Shown: piece after piece, positions 13,574 through 21,259 of the stretch | How the letters are laid out: each line of letters opens with the position of its first letter | Position numbering within the stretch: position 1 is the first letter of the stretch | Position numbers and translations under genes: made by a program | NCBI GenBank assembly: GCA_039033215.1 | Contig: JBCCDA010000077.1 | Coordinates: 1-22,380, forward strand | Length of the DNA stretch: 22,380 nt | Direction: 5' to 3' | Source: Thermohalobaculum sp039033215 | Lineage (GTDB): Bacteria > Pseudomonadota > Alphaproteobacteria > Rhodobacterales > Rhodobacteraceae | Notes under the pieces: model-generated | Seen by the model: the letters and a program-made list of their open reading frames with translations, nothing else | Database searches by the model: none | Told to the model about the DNA's origin: nothing

Positions 13574-15010
13574 ATGCTATTTTCTGAACTGGGCCTCGAT
13601 CCGAAGGTCCTCCAAGCCGTCGAAGAGGCGGGCTACCCCGAGCCGACACCCATTCAGGCCGAGGCCATTCCACACGCGCTGAACGGCCGTGACGTGCTGG
13701 GCATCGCTCAGACGGGCACGGGCAAGACCGCCAGCTTCACGCTACCGATGATCACGGCGCTCTCGAAGGGCCGGGCGCGGGCGCGGATGCCACGGAGCTT
13801 GATCCTCTGCCCCACCCGTGAGCTCGCGGCGCAGGTGGCTGAGAACTTCGAGAAGTACGGCAAGAATGTGAAACTCTCGATGGCACTGCTCATCGGCGGC
13901 GTGAACTTCAAGGAACAGGACAAGGCGATCGACCGGGGCGTAGATGTCCTGATCGCGACGCCAGGCCGGCTGATCGACCATTTCGAGCGCGGGAAGCTGA
14001 TGCTGACCGGCATTCAGGTCATGGTGGTCGACGAGGCCGACCGGATGCTGGATATGGGTTTCATTCCCGATATCGAGAAGATCTTCAACTTGACGCCCTT
14101 CACGCGCCAGACGCTGTTTTTCTCGGCGACGATGCCGCCCGAGATTACGCGTCTGACTGAAACGTTCCTGCACAACCCGGTCCGGGTCGAAGTTGCACGC
14201 CAGTCAACGACTGCCGAGACGGTGACCCAGGGCGTGTGCCTGTTCCGGGCGCGGCGCAAGGAGTCGGCTGCCAAGGAAAAGCGCGAGTGCTTGCGCGGAA
14301 TTATTGAGAGTGAAGGCGCGAAACTGCGCAACGCGATCATCTTCTGCAACCGCAAGCGAGATGTCAGCGTCTTGCACAAATCGCTGAGCAAGCACGGCTA
14401 CAACGCCGGCGCGCTCCACGGGGATCTGGACCAGTCGGTGCGGACGGCGACGCTGCAGGGTTTCCGCGATGGCGAGATCAAGCTGCTGGTCGCGTCGGAC
14501 GTTGCGGCGCGCGGCTTGGACATTCCGGACGTGAGCCATGTCTTCAACTTCGATGTGCCCACCCATTCCGAGGATTACGTGCACCGGATTGGCCGAACAG
14601 GCCGTGCCGGCAAGGAAGGCGTGGCAATCACGATCTCGACACCACCGGAGGCCAAATATCTGGAAGGCATCGAGAAGCTGATCGCGCGCGAGATTCCGCG
14701 GCTTTCGATCGGTGACGCCCCTGCCGAACCGGAAGTGCAGGCGGCCCCCGCCGAAGAACCCAAACGCCCCCGGCGGAGCAGCGCCCCGAAGGACCGGACA
14801 GAGCCTCGGACGGAACAGCCTCGGACGGAACAGCCACCCAAGCAGCGCGGCCGTGGTCGGCGCGGCGGCAACGAGCAGAACACCGTCGTAGGCATGGGCG
14901 ATCACGTGCCCGCCTTCCTGCTGCGCCCGGTAAGGGCGGCCGAGACTACGGAATCGGACGACACGCCCGAAGACGATGGCGGTAGCGCAGGTCAGGCGAA
15001 CGCAGCCTGA
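13574..15010 (+). CDS. DEAD-box ATP-dependent RNA helicase (RhlE-like)
   Basis: The 478-residue helicase unwinds RNA duplexes using ATP. Motifs in order: Q motif PTPIQ (24-28), motif I AQTGTGKT (45-52), PTRELA (80-85), TPGRLID, motif II DEAD (153-156), SAT (184-186), then ARGLDIPDVSHVFNFDVP and HRIGRTGRAG in the second RecA domain. A basic, Pro/Arg-rich, disordered tail follows (RGRGRRGG), ending in an acidic stretch, as in RhlE-type proteins. The ATG at 13574 matches the family start (MLFSELGLDPKV) with GAAAGGG upstream; the frame is open for 67 codons further but that part looks non-coding and contains the promoter. A perfect 15-bp tandem duplication lies in the tail. The gene converges with rnj, with the stops 3 bp apart. 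Confidence 0.93.
   Translation: MLFSELGLDPKVLQAVEEAGYPEPTPIQAEAIPHALNGRDVLGIAQTGTGKTASFTLPMITALSKGRARARMPRSLILCPTRELAAQVAENFEKYGKNVKLSMALLIGGVNFKEQDKAIDRGVDVLIATPGRLIDHFERGKLMLTGIQVMVVDEADRMLDMGFIPDIEKIFNLTPFTRQTLFFSATMPPEITRLTETFLHNPVRVEVARQSTTAETVTQGVCLFRARRKESAAKEKRECLRGIIESEGAKLRNAIIFCNRKRDVSVLHKSLSKHGYNAGALHGDLDQSVRTATLQGFRDGEIKLLVASDVAARGLDIPDVSHVFNFDVPTHSEDYVHRIGRTGRAGKEGVAITISTPPEAKYLEGIEKLIAREIPRLSIGDAPAEPEVQAAPAEEPKRPRRSSAPKDRTEPRTEQPRTEQPPKQRGRGRRGGNEQNTVVGMGDHVPAFLLRPVRAAETTESDDTPEDDGGSAGQANAA
14804..14833 (+). repeat. Perfect 15-bp tandem duplication in the helicase tail
   Basis: CCTCGGACGGAACAG occurs at 14804-14818 and again at 14819-14833. It is in frame and encodes repeated PRTEQ units in the disordered C-terminal tail, with a degenerate third copy (RTE) just upstream. 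It is probably slippage-prone and tolerated. Confidence 0.8.
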
Positions 15011-15017
15011 AGCTCAG
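15007..15017. repeat. 11-bp dyad containing both convergent stop codons (helicase / rnj)
   Basis: CTGA-AGC-TCAG is symmetric around a 3-nt centre. It holds the helicase TGA (15008-15010) and the rnj TGA (15014-15016, minus). No T-run or longer stem is present. Confidence 0.5.
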
Positions 15018-16693
15018 TCTTCCAGTCGCGTTAGCAGCACAGTCACGACGGGCCGTTTGCCCCAATATCGTTGCGTGACGCGGCGTACGGCACGGCCTGC
15101 GATATCCTCGACACCGTTGTCCGATCGCCGCGTCTTCAGCGGTGCGTCTTCAATCGCGGCATCAACCGCCTCGGCGATCATCTCGTCGAGCGGCGCGTCC
15201 CAGCCTGGGCCATCCTTGGGCGCGCCAAGGCAGCGCACATCGGGATCGGCGACCAGTTCGCCCTCATCATCGACGACCACGCTGACAACGACATGGCCCT
15301 GCCGCGCGAGCTTGAGACGTTCGCGGATGACACCGTCGAGCGCGCCGACATGAGTACCGCCATCCAGGTACGTGCGCCCGGTCTCGATATGCTCGACAAT
15401 GCCGGGCGCGTTCCCGGACAGGCGCATCATGGTGCCGTTGGGCGCGACAAGCGCGGTCGCCGCACCCCAACGCCGCGCCCATTTTGCGTGTTCGACCAGG
15501 TGGCGGTGCTCTCCGTGCAGAGGCAGTCCGATCTGCGGCTGAACGGCGCCATATATCCGCTCGAGGTCACCGCGCCGGGCATGGCCCGACACATGGATAT
15601 GCTCCATATCGGCATCGATCACATTGACCCCGTTCTCTGACAAACGATTGTAGAGGCGGTAGATACCCGCCTCGTTCCCCGGGATCGTCTTCGAGGAGAA
15701 GAGAACCGTGTCGCCGGCCTTCAGCGTGACCGAGGGATGCGTGCCCCCGGCGATCCGGGCCAGCGCTGCCCTGCTCTCCCCCTGACTGCCTGTGACGAGA
15801 TAGAAGAGGTTTTCGGCCGGGAGATCCTGCGCGCTGTCTTCGGTGATCGTGGCGGGGAAGTCGGTCAGATGTCCGGTCTCGACCGCGATCTCGATCATCC
15901 GGCGCATGGCCCTCCCGACAATACAGATCGAGCGACCGGCATCCACGGCAGCCATCGCCAGTGTTCGCAGACGCGCGACGTTCGAGGCAAAGGTCGTCGC
16001 GGCCACAGCTCCCTCGGCTTCGGATATCACGCGAACGAGATTGTCGACGATGGTCGCCTCGGACTTGCTCTCCCCTTCGAGGAACACGTTGGTAGAGTCG
16101 CAGGCCAAAGCGAGGATCCCCTCGCGTCCCAGTGCCTCGAACTGGCCCATGTCGACCGCGGCACCCATCTGCGGGTCGGGGTCCAGCTTGAAGTCCCCGG
16201 TGTGGAGAACGTTGCCCGCCGGAGTGCGCAGCACCAGGCACGACGCTTCAGGCACCGAGTGGGTGACGGGCAGGAACTCGACCTCGAAGGGCCCCGCTTG
16301 CGTGCGGGAACCGAGGCCTACCTGACGCACGGCCTCGAGGTCCATGTCGGCCTCGGTCAGCTTGCGGCGTACGATCTCGGCCGTGAATGAACGCGCATAG
16401 ATCGGTACGCGAAGCTGGTCCCAAAGGTGAGGGATAGCACCCACGTGGTCTTCGTGCGCATGCGTGAGAAAGATCGCCTCCAGCCGGTCCCGTTCGGCAC
16501 GCAGAAACTCGATGTCCGGCAACACCAGTTCAACGCCCGGCGAGGTCTCCATGTCGCCAAAGCCCATCCCCAGATCGACCATGATCCAGCGGCGCTGCGC
16601 CTGCGGGCCGAACCCGTAGAGGTAGCAGTTCATCCCGATCTCGCCGGCCCCGCCTAGGGCGAGGTAGACCAGCTCTTCCGCGTTATCCGCCAT
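15014..16693 (-). CDS. rnj: Ribonuclease J
   Basis: RNase J is a metallo-beta-lactamase/beta-CASP nuclease with 5'-3' exo- and endonuclease activity in mRNA decay and rRNA maturation. The 559-residue product has the zinc motif HAHEDHVGAIPHL (H78, H80, D82, H83), a second-His region (VTHSVPEA), HTGDFKLDP, and the beta-CASP region with HVSGHARRGDLERI and LPLHGEHRHLVEHAKWA. A C-terminal domain follows. The ATG at 16693 has AAGGA about 6 nt upstream, and the family start (DNAEELVYLALGGAGEIGMN) fits; an in-frame extension to 16756 would read into coaX. It overlaps the end of coaX by 11 nt and is the last gene of the nuo-birA-coaX operon, an arrangement I recall from other Rhodobacterales. Confidence 0.95.
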   Translation of the reverse strand: MADNAEELVYLALGGAGEIGMNCYLYGFGPQAQRRWIMVDLGMGFGDMETSPGVELVLPDIEFLRAERDRLEAIFLTHAHEDHVGAIPHLWDQLRVPIYARSFTAEIVRRKLTEADMDLEAVRQVGLGSRTQAGPFEVEFLPVTHSVPEASCLVLRTPAGNVLHTGDFKLDPDPQMGAAVDMGQFEALGREGILALACDSTNVFLEGESKSEATIVDNLVRVISEAEGAVAATTFASNVARLRTLAMAAVDAGRSICIVGRAMRRMIEIAVETGHLTDFPATITEDSAQDLPAENLFYLVTGSQGESRAALARIAGGTHPSVTLKAGDTVLFSSKTIPGNEAGIYRLYNRLSENGVNVIDADMEHIHVSGHARRGDLERIYGAVQPQIGLPLHGEHRHLVEHAKWARRWGAATALVAPNGTMMRLSGNAPGIVEHIETGRTYLDGGTHVGALDGVIRERLKLARQGHVVVSVVVDDEGELVADPDVRCLGAPKDGPGWDAPLDEMIAEAVDAAIEDAPLKTRRSDNGVEDIAGRAVRRVTQRYWGKRPVVTVLLTRLED

Positions 16694-17489
16694 GTTGTTC
16701 CTTTTTGGAGGACGCCGCAGCGCCCTGATTGTAGGCGTGAATGAGTACGAGGCCATGCATGGTCAGATCGGGATCGAACGCCTCGATCATCTCGGAGCCA
16801 CGGGCGAACAGCGGAGAAAGCCCACCAGTTGCGATCAGCCGCATCTTCGTTCCCCGTTCGTCCGAGATGCGCTGTGCTATCCCTTCGATCAGTCCGACAT
16901 AGCCCCAGTAGATGCCGGTCTGCATACAATGAACCGTGTTTCGGCCCAGCACCTGTGGCGGCATGGTCACGTCAATGCGCGGCAGGTGAGCTGCCGCCGA
17001 ATGCAGTGCATCCAGCGAGAGGTTGACACCAGGCGCGATGGCCCCCCCGATATAGGCGCCGTCCTTGGCCACGACATCCAGGGTCGTGGCGGTTCCGAAG
17101 TCCACTACGATCAGTTCACCACCGTAGCGGTCGAAGGCGGCTACCGTGTTGACCAGCCTGTCCGCGCCGACGTTCGTGCCCGGATCGACTCGCACCTCGA
17201 TGGGCAGGCGACATTCGGGCTTGCCGACAACCAGCGGCCGCGCGCGGAAGTACCGGTCACAAAGCACCCGAAGGTTGAAGAGCGTGGCGGGTGCCGTGTT
17301 CGAGATCACGACCTCGGAGATCACGGTCGGATCCAACCCCTTGTGGCTCATGAGTTGAGAGAGCCAGACGAAGTACTGGTCGGCCGTCCGCACACTCTCG
17401 GTGTTGCAGCGCCATTCGTCGACGAACCGCACGCCATCGTGCAGTGCGAAGACAGTGTTGGTGTTGCCGACGTCGATTGCGAGGAGCAT
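16683..17489 (-). CDS. coaX: Type III pantothenate kinase
   Basis: CoaX phosphorylates pantothenate, the first step of coenzyme A synthesis, in the cytoplasm. The 268-residue product begins MLLAIDVGNTNTVFALHDG, the phosphate-binding start of the ASKHA fold (D6). It also has GTNVGADRLVNTVAAFDRY (GADR at 108-111), VVDFGTATTLDVV (D130) and GGAIAPGVNLS. The start at 17489 shares one base with the birA stop (TGATG), so translation is coupled; upstream frame is birA sequence in another frame. Its end overlaps the rnj start. birA-coaX adjacency is common and both serve acyl-carrier or CoA-linked metabolism. Confidence 0.95.
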   Translation of the reverse strand: MLLAIDVGNTNTVFALHDGVRFVDEWRCNTESVRTADQYFVWLSQLMSHKGLDPTVISEVVISNTAPATLFNLRVLCDRYFRARPLVVGKPECRLPIEVRVDPGTNVGADRLVNTVAAFDRYGGELIVVDFGTATTLDVVAKDGAYIGGAIAPGVNLSLDALHSAAAHLPRIDVTMPPQVLGRNTVHCMQTGIYWGYVGLIEGIAQRISDERGTKMRLIATGGLSPLFARGSEMIEAFDPDLTMHGLVLIHAYNQGAAASSKKEQHGG

Positions 17490-18235
17490 CAGCCCACCCC
17501 CGGGAGAAAGACATCCCCGGCGGCAATGCGGTGCTGCCGGGCGCCGCTGTCTAGAACAAGTGTCCCATCCGCGTCCAGATCGGCGAACCGGCCGGTGAGG
17601 TGGCGATCGCTCAGATGGACCTCGATCGGTTGGCCAAGATGGGCGGCGCGGGCGAGCCAGGCCTCGCGTATCGTGTCGAAGCCTTGGGTTTGCAGAGTGG
17701 TGAGCCAATCGGTCAGATTGTGCGCCAGTTGCCCGAGCGCGGCGTCGAACGGGGGCGGCGTTCCGGTCTCGGCAGCCAGGGATGTGGCCCGCCAGCGGGT
17801 CTGATCCGGCGGGGGTGCCTCAGCCAGGTTGAGCCCGATGCCGATGGCAAGTGTCAGAGGATCCCCCGCGAAGCTCTCAAGCAGGATGCCAGAGGCCTTT
17901 GCGTCATTGAGCAGCACATCGTTGGGCCATTTCAATCCGATCGTCGCACTTGGCGCGAAGTGGACAAGCGTATCGGCGACGGCCAGCGCTGCAGCAAATC
18001 CGGTCAGAGCGGCCGTCGCCGGGGATCCGGCATGTGGTGTGATCAGCGTCGCGAAGAGATTGCCCTTAGGGCTCTGCCAGGTACGCCCCTGCCTGCCCCG
18101 TCCGGTTGTCTGCGCGCGCGCCGCAATCCAGTACGGTCCGGTTTCACCCTCCGCGATGCGCTGCGCCGCCGCGGCGTTCGTGCTGTCTATCGAGTCGTGG
18201 ATTTCTCCCCGGGCGCCCGTGGGCCATGGGGTCAT
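17489..18235 (-). CDS. birA: Biotin--[acetyl-CoA-carboxylase] ligase, without DNA-binding domain
   Basis: BirA activates biotin with ATP and attaches it to the carboxyl-carrier subunit of acetyl-CoA carboxylase. The 248-residue product has the nucleotide/biotin motif TTGRGRQGRTWQSPKGNLFAT (GRGRQGR at 45-51), LKWPNDVLLN (K102) and the SH3-like C-terminal domain (DRHLTGRFADLDADGTLVL). It lacks an N-terminal helix-turn-helix, so it is a group I ligase and not a repressor of biotin genes. The ATG at 18235 overlaps the nuoN stop by 4 nt (ATGA); the frame extends upstream to 18304 but only through nuoN. It overlaps coaX by one base. Confidence 0.95.
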   Translation of the reverse strand: MTPWPTGARGEIHDSIDSTNAAAAQRIAEGETGPYWIAARAQTTGRGRQGRTWQSPKGNLFATLITPHAGSPATAALTGFAAALAVADTLVHFAPSATIGLKWPNDVLLNDAKASGILLESFAGDPLTLAIGIGLNLAEAPPPDQTRWRATSLAAETGTPPPFDAALGQLAHNLTDWLTTLQTQGFDTIREAWLARAAHLGQPIEVHLSDRHLTGRFADLDADGTLVLDSGARQHRIAAGDVFLPGVG

Positions 18236-19680
18236 TTGACGAAAGTCTCTGCCGCAGCTGTTGCCAACTCGGGAACGCCCAGACCATCCAGGAACGGCAC
18301 CCAACCGACCGCCATGACCAACGCGGCAAGACCCAGCACGGCCGAATGAACAATCCGCGCGTTGAGCTGAAGCGGTCTGTCCGGGTCGTTGAGGTACATT
18401 ACTTTCACGATGTTCAGGTAATAGAACGCGCTGATGACCGACGCGACTGCGCCTGCCAACGCCAGCACCACCAGGCCCGCATTCACCGCCGCCATAAAGA
18501 CGAAGAACTTGCCGAAGAACCCGACCAGTGGCGGCAGACCGGCCAGCGAGAACATCAGGATCGCAACGGCCATCGCCTGCGCGGGCTTCGTGCGCGAGAG
18601 GCCCGCAAGATCGCCAATGGTGGCAACGGGCTGGCCATCCCGCTCCATCGTGAGGATGAACGCGAAAACGCCGAGGTTCATGACGAGGTAGATGATGAGG
18701 TAGATCATCAGCGCCGAGGCCCCTTCCTCAGTCCCCGCCGCAAGGCCGACCAGCGCGTAGCCCATGTGGCCGATGGACGAGTACGCCAACAGGCGTTTGA
18801 GGTTCGATTGCCCGATGGCCGCAATGGCGCCGAGGAACATCGATGCAATGGCAATGAAGACGAGGATCTGCTGCCAATCCGCCACGACGTCGCCGAAGCC
18901 CTGATAGAGCACGCGCGCGAACAGGATGCCTGCCGCCACCTTGGGCGCGGTTGCAAAGAACGCGGTGACCGGGGTCGGCGAGCCCTCGTACACATCCGGT
19001 GTCCACATGTGGAACGGAGCAGCCGAGATCTTGAAGGCCAGTGCCACGCAGACGAAGACCAGACCGAAGGTTAGTCCGAGGCTGATCTCGTCCTGGCTCC
19101 CGACAACGCGGGCTATCCCGTCAAACGACGTGGTGCCGGTGTAGCCATAGACCAGCGACGCGCCATAGAGCAGCATCCCCGACGAGAGAGCGCCAAGGAC
19201 GAAGTACTTCAGCCCCGCCTCGGTGGACCTGGCGCTATCGCGGTTGAAGGCTGCCACGACGTAAAGCGCCAAGGACTGCAGCTCGAGCCCCATGTAGAGA
19301 ACGATCAGGTCGCCCGCCGAGATCATGACCATCATGCCGGTTACGGCCAGCAGGATCAGCACCGGATACTCGAACTTCAGCATCCCCCGGCGCCGCAGAT
19401 AGTCCTCGCTCAGGATCAGCATGACGGCAGCCACCAGGAGCACCATCACCTTGGCCATCCGCCCATAGGCATCGTCAATGAATGATCCGTGGAACGCGGT
19501 GCTGGTGCCCCCGCCGTTCGTTGCAATCGTAACGCCGATTGCGGCCATGACACCGGCCGAGAGCCACAGGACGACCGACGCCTGCTTGTCCTCGCCACCA
19601 TAGGCCCCAAACATCAGAAGGGCCATGGCCGCAACAGCCAGCAGGATCTCAGGCAGGATGACAAGAAGATCGCCGCTCAT
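18232..19680 (-). CDS. nuoN: NADH-quinone oxidoreductase subunit N
   Basis: NuoN is one of three antiporter-like, proton-translocating membrane subunits of respiratory complex I. The 482-residue product is strongly hydrophobic, with about 14 membrane segments. It has the family stretches LIVLYMGLELQSLALYVVAAFNR, LGALSSGMLLYGASLVYGYTG, AFKISAAPFHMWTPDVYEGSPTP (conserved Lys and His), LLAYSSIGHMGYALVGLA, and LAGLPPLVGFFGKFFVF. The start at 19680 (MSGDLLVILPEILL) lies 13 bp after nuoM; upstream codons in the same frame fall within nuoM. It is followed directly by birA with a 4-nt overlap. Confidence 0.96.
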   Translation of the reverse strand: MSGDLLVILPEILLAVAAMALLMFGAYGGEDKQASVVLWLSAGVMAAIGVTIATNGGGTSTAFHGSFIDDAYGRMAKVMVLLVAAVMLILSEDYLRRRGMLKFEYPVLILLAVTGMMVMISAGDLIVLYMGLELQSLALYVVAAFNRDSARSTEAGLKYFVLGALSSGMLLYGASLVYGYTGTTSFDGIARVVGSQDEISLGLTFGLVFVCVALAFKISAAPFHMWTPDVYEGSPTPVTAFFATAPKVAAGILFARVLYQGFGDVVADWQQILVFIAIASMFLGAIAAIGQSNLKRLLAYSSIGHMGYALVGLAAGTEEGASALMIYLIIYLVMNLGVFAFILTMERDGQPVATIGDLAGLSRTKPAQAMAVAILMFSLAGLPPLVGFFGKFFVFMAAVNAGLVVLALAGAVASVISAFYYLNIVKVMYLNDPDRPLQLNARIVHSAVLGLAALVMAVGWVPFLDGLGVPELATAAAETFVK

Positions 19681-19693
19681 GTGCGTGCTCCGA

Positions 19694-21259
19694 TCAGTTC
19701 GCGGCCGCGGCCAATTGGGTGAAGGCGGCCTGCGCCGTCTGAACGTTCTCGAGCAACGCATCGACCGTCGGCCCGAAGAAATCTGTCGCGAGGCTGGGGT
19801 AAACGCCCAGCAGAAGGGTGAAGAAGATCAATGGCGTGATCACCGCGATCTCGCGCCGGTCCATGTCCTTGATGGTCTTGAGGCTTTCCTTGATCAGATC
19901 GCCAAAGACCACCCGGCGGTAGAGCCAGAGCGCGTAGGCCGCCGACAGGATCACGCCCAGCGCCGCGCCGAACGCGGCCCACGTCGACACCTGATAGACG
20001 CCCACCATCGTGAGGAACTCACCCACGAAGCCCGAAGTGCCTGGCAACCCGACATTCGCCATCGTAAACAGCATCATTATCGTGGCGTAGATCGGCATTC
20101 GTGTAGCCAACCCGCCATAGGCCGCGATCTCGCGCGTGTGCATCCGGTCATAGACCACGCCCACGCAGAGAAAGAGCGCACCCGAAATGAAGCCGTGGCT
20201 GACCATCTGGAACATCGCGCCGTCGACACCCTGCTGGTTCGCCGCGAATATCCCCATGGTCACGAAGCCCATGTGCGCGACGGACGAATAGGCGATCAGC
20301 TTCTTGATGTCCTCCTGCATGAGCGCGATCAGCGAGGTGTAGATGATCGCGACCACGCTGAGGATCAGCACGAAGTCCAGCAGGATCTCCGACGCCACGG
20401 GGAACATCGGCAGACTGAAGCGCAGGAAACCATAGCCGCCCAGCTTCAGAAGGATCGCCGCCAGCACCACCGAACCGGCAGTTGGCGCCTGCACGTGGGC
20501 ATCCGGCAGCCAGGTGTGGACAGGCCACATCGGCATCTTGACGGCGAAGCTCGCAAAGAAGGCCAACCACAGGAGGGTCTGAACCCCGCCAGCAATGTCC
20601 ATCCCCAGCAGCGTCATCGTCTCGGACGCAAACGCGTGGGTCATCAGGCTAATACCTGCATCACCACAGGCCGCGATGCAGGTCGTGCCGACCTCGATGT
20701 ACATGTAGATCATCGCGACCAGCATCAGAAGCGAGCCGAGAAGCGTGTAGAGGAAGAACTTGAAGGCCGCATATACCCGCTGCGCGCCGCCCCAGATCCC
20801 GATGATCAGGAACATCGGAATCAGGCCACCCTCGAAGAACAGGTAGAAGAGGATCATGTCCAGCGAGACGAAGACGCCCAGGATCATCGTCTCGAGCAGC
20901 AGGAACATCGCCATGTATTCCTTCACCCGGCTCGTGACGCCCCAGGAGGCGCCTATGCAGAGCGGGAAGAAGAACGTCGTCAGCATCACGAACGGCAGCG
21001 AGATCCCATCGACTCCCAGACGATAGGTGAGCCCACCCAGCCAGGTGCCGCCCTCGACGAACTGGAAATCCGGGTTCTCGGGGTCGAAGCCCGTCAGCAG
21101 GAACAGCGAGAGTGCAAACGTGGCCGTGGTGATCAGAAGCGTGAAGCGTTTGGCGTTCAGTTGCGCCGCCTCATCGTCGCCGCGCAGGATCGCAACCATG
21201 AAGCCAGCGCCCACCAGCGGCAGGAACGTGATCAGCGAGAGAAGCGAGATATCGCCCAT
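19694..21259 (-). CDS. nuoM: NADH-quinone oxidoreductase subunit M
   Basis: NuoM is an antiporter-like proton-pumping subunit of complex I. The 521-residue product has the expected landmarks: a conserved Glu in LFYLFFEGGLIPMFLIIG (E143), a conserved Lys in FAVKMPMWPVHTWLPDAHVQAPTAGS (K241), LKLGGYGFLRF, KKLIAYSSVAHMGFV and LPGTSGFVGEFLT. About 14 membrane segments are visible. The ATG at 21259 shares one base with the nuoL stop (TGATG), so the subunits are probably translated in a coupled way. nuoN follows after 13 bp. Confidence 0.97.
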   Translation of the reverse strand: MGDISLLSLITFLPLVGAGFMVAILRGDDEAAQLNAKRFTLLITTATFALSLFLLTGFDPENPDFQFVEGGTWLGGLTYRLGVDGISLPFVMLTTFFFPLCIGASWGVTSRVKEYMAMFLLLETMILGVFVSLDMILFYLFFEGGLIPMFLIIGIWGGAQRVYAAFKFFLYTLLGSLLMLVAMIYMYIEVGTTCIAACGDAGISLMTHAFASETMTLLGMDIAGGVQTLLWLAFFASFAVKMPMWPVHTWLPDAHVQAPTAGSVVLAAILLKLGGYGFLRFSLPMFPVASEILLDFVLILSVVAIIYTSLIALMQEDIKKLIAYSSVAHMGFVTMGIFAANQQGVDGAMFQMVSHGFISGALFLCVGVVYDRMHTREIAAYGGLATRMPIYATIMMLFTMANVGLPGTSGFVGEFLTMVGVYQVSTWAAFGAALGVILSAAYALWLYRRVVFGDLIKESLKTIKDMDRREIAVITPLIFFTLLLGVYPSLATDFFGPTVDALLENVQTAQAAFTQLAAAAN

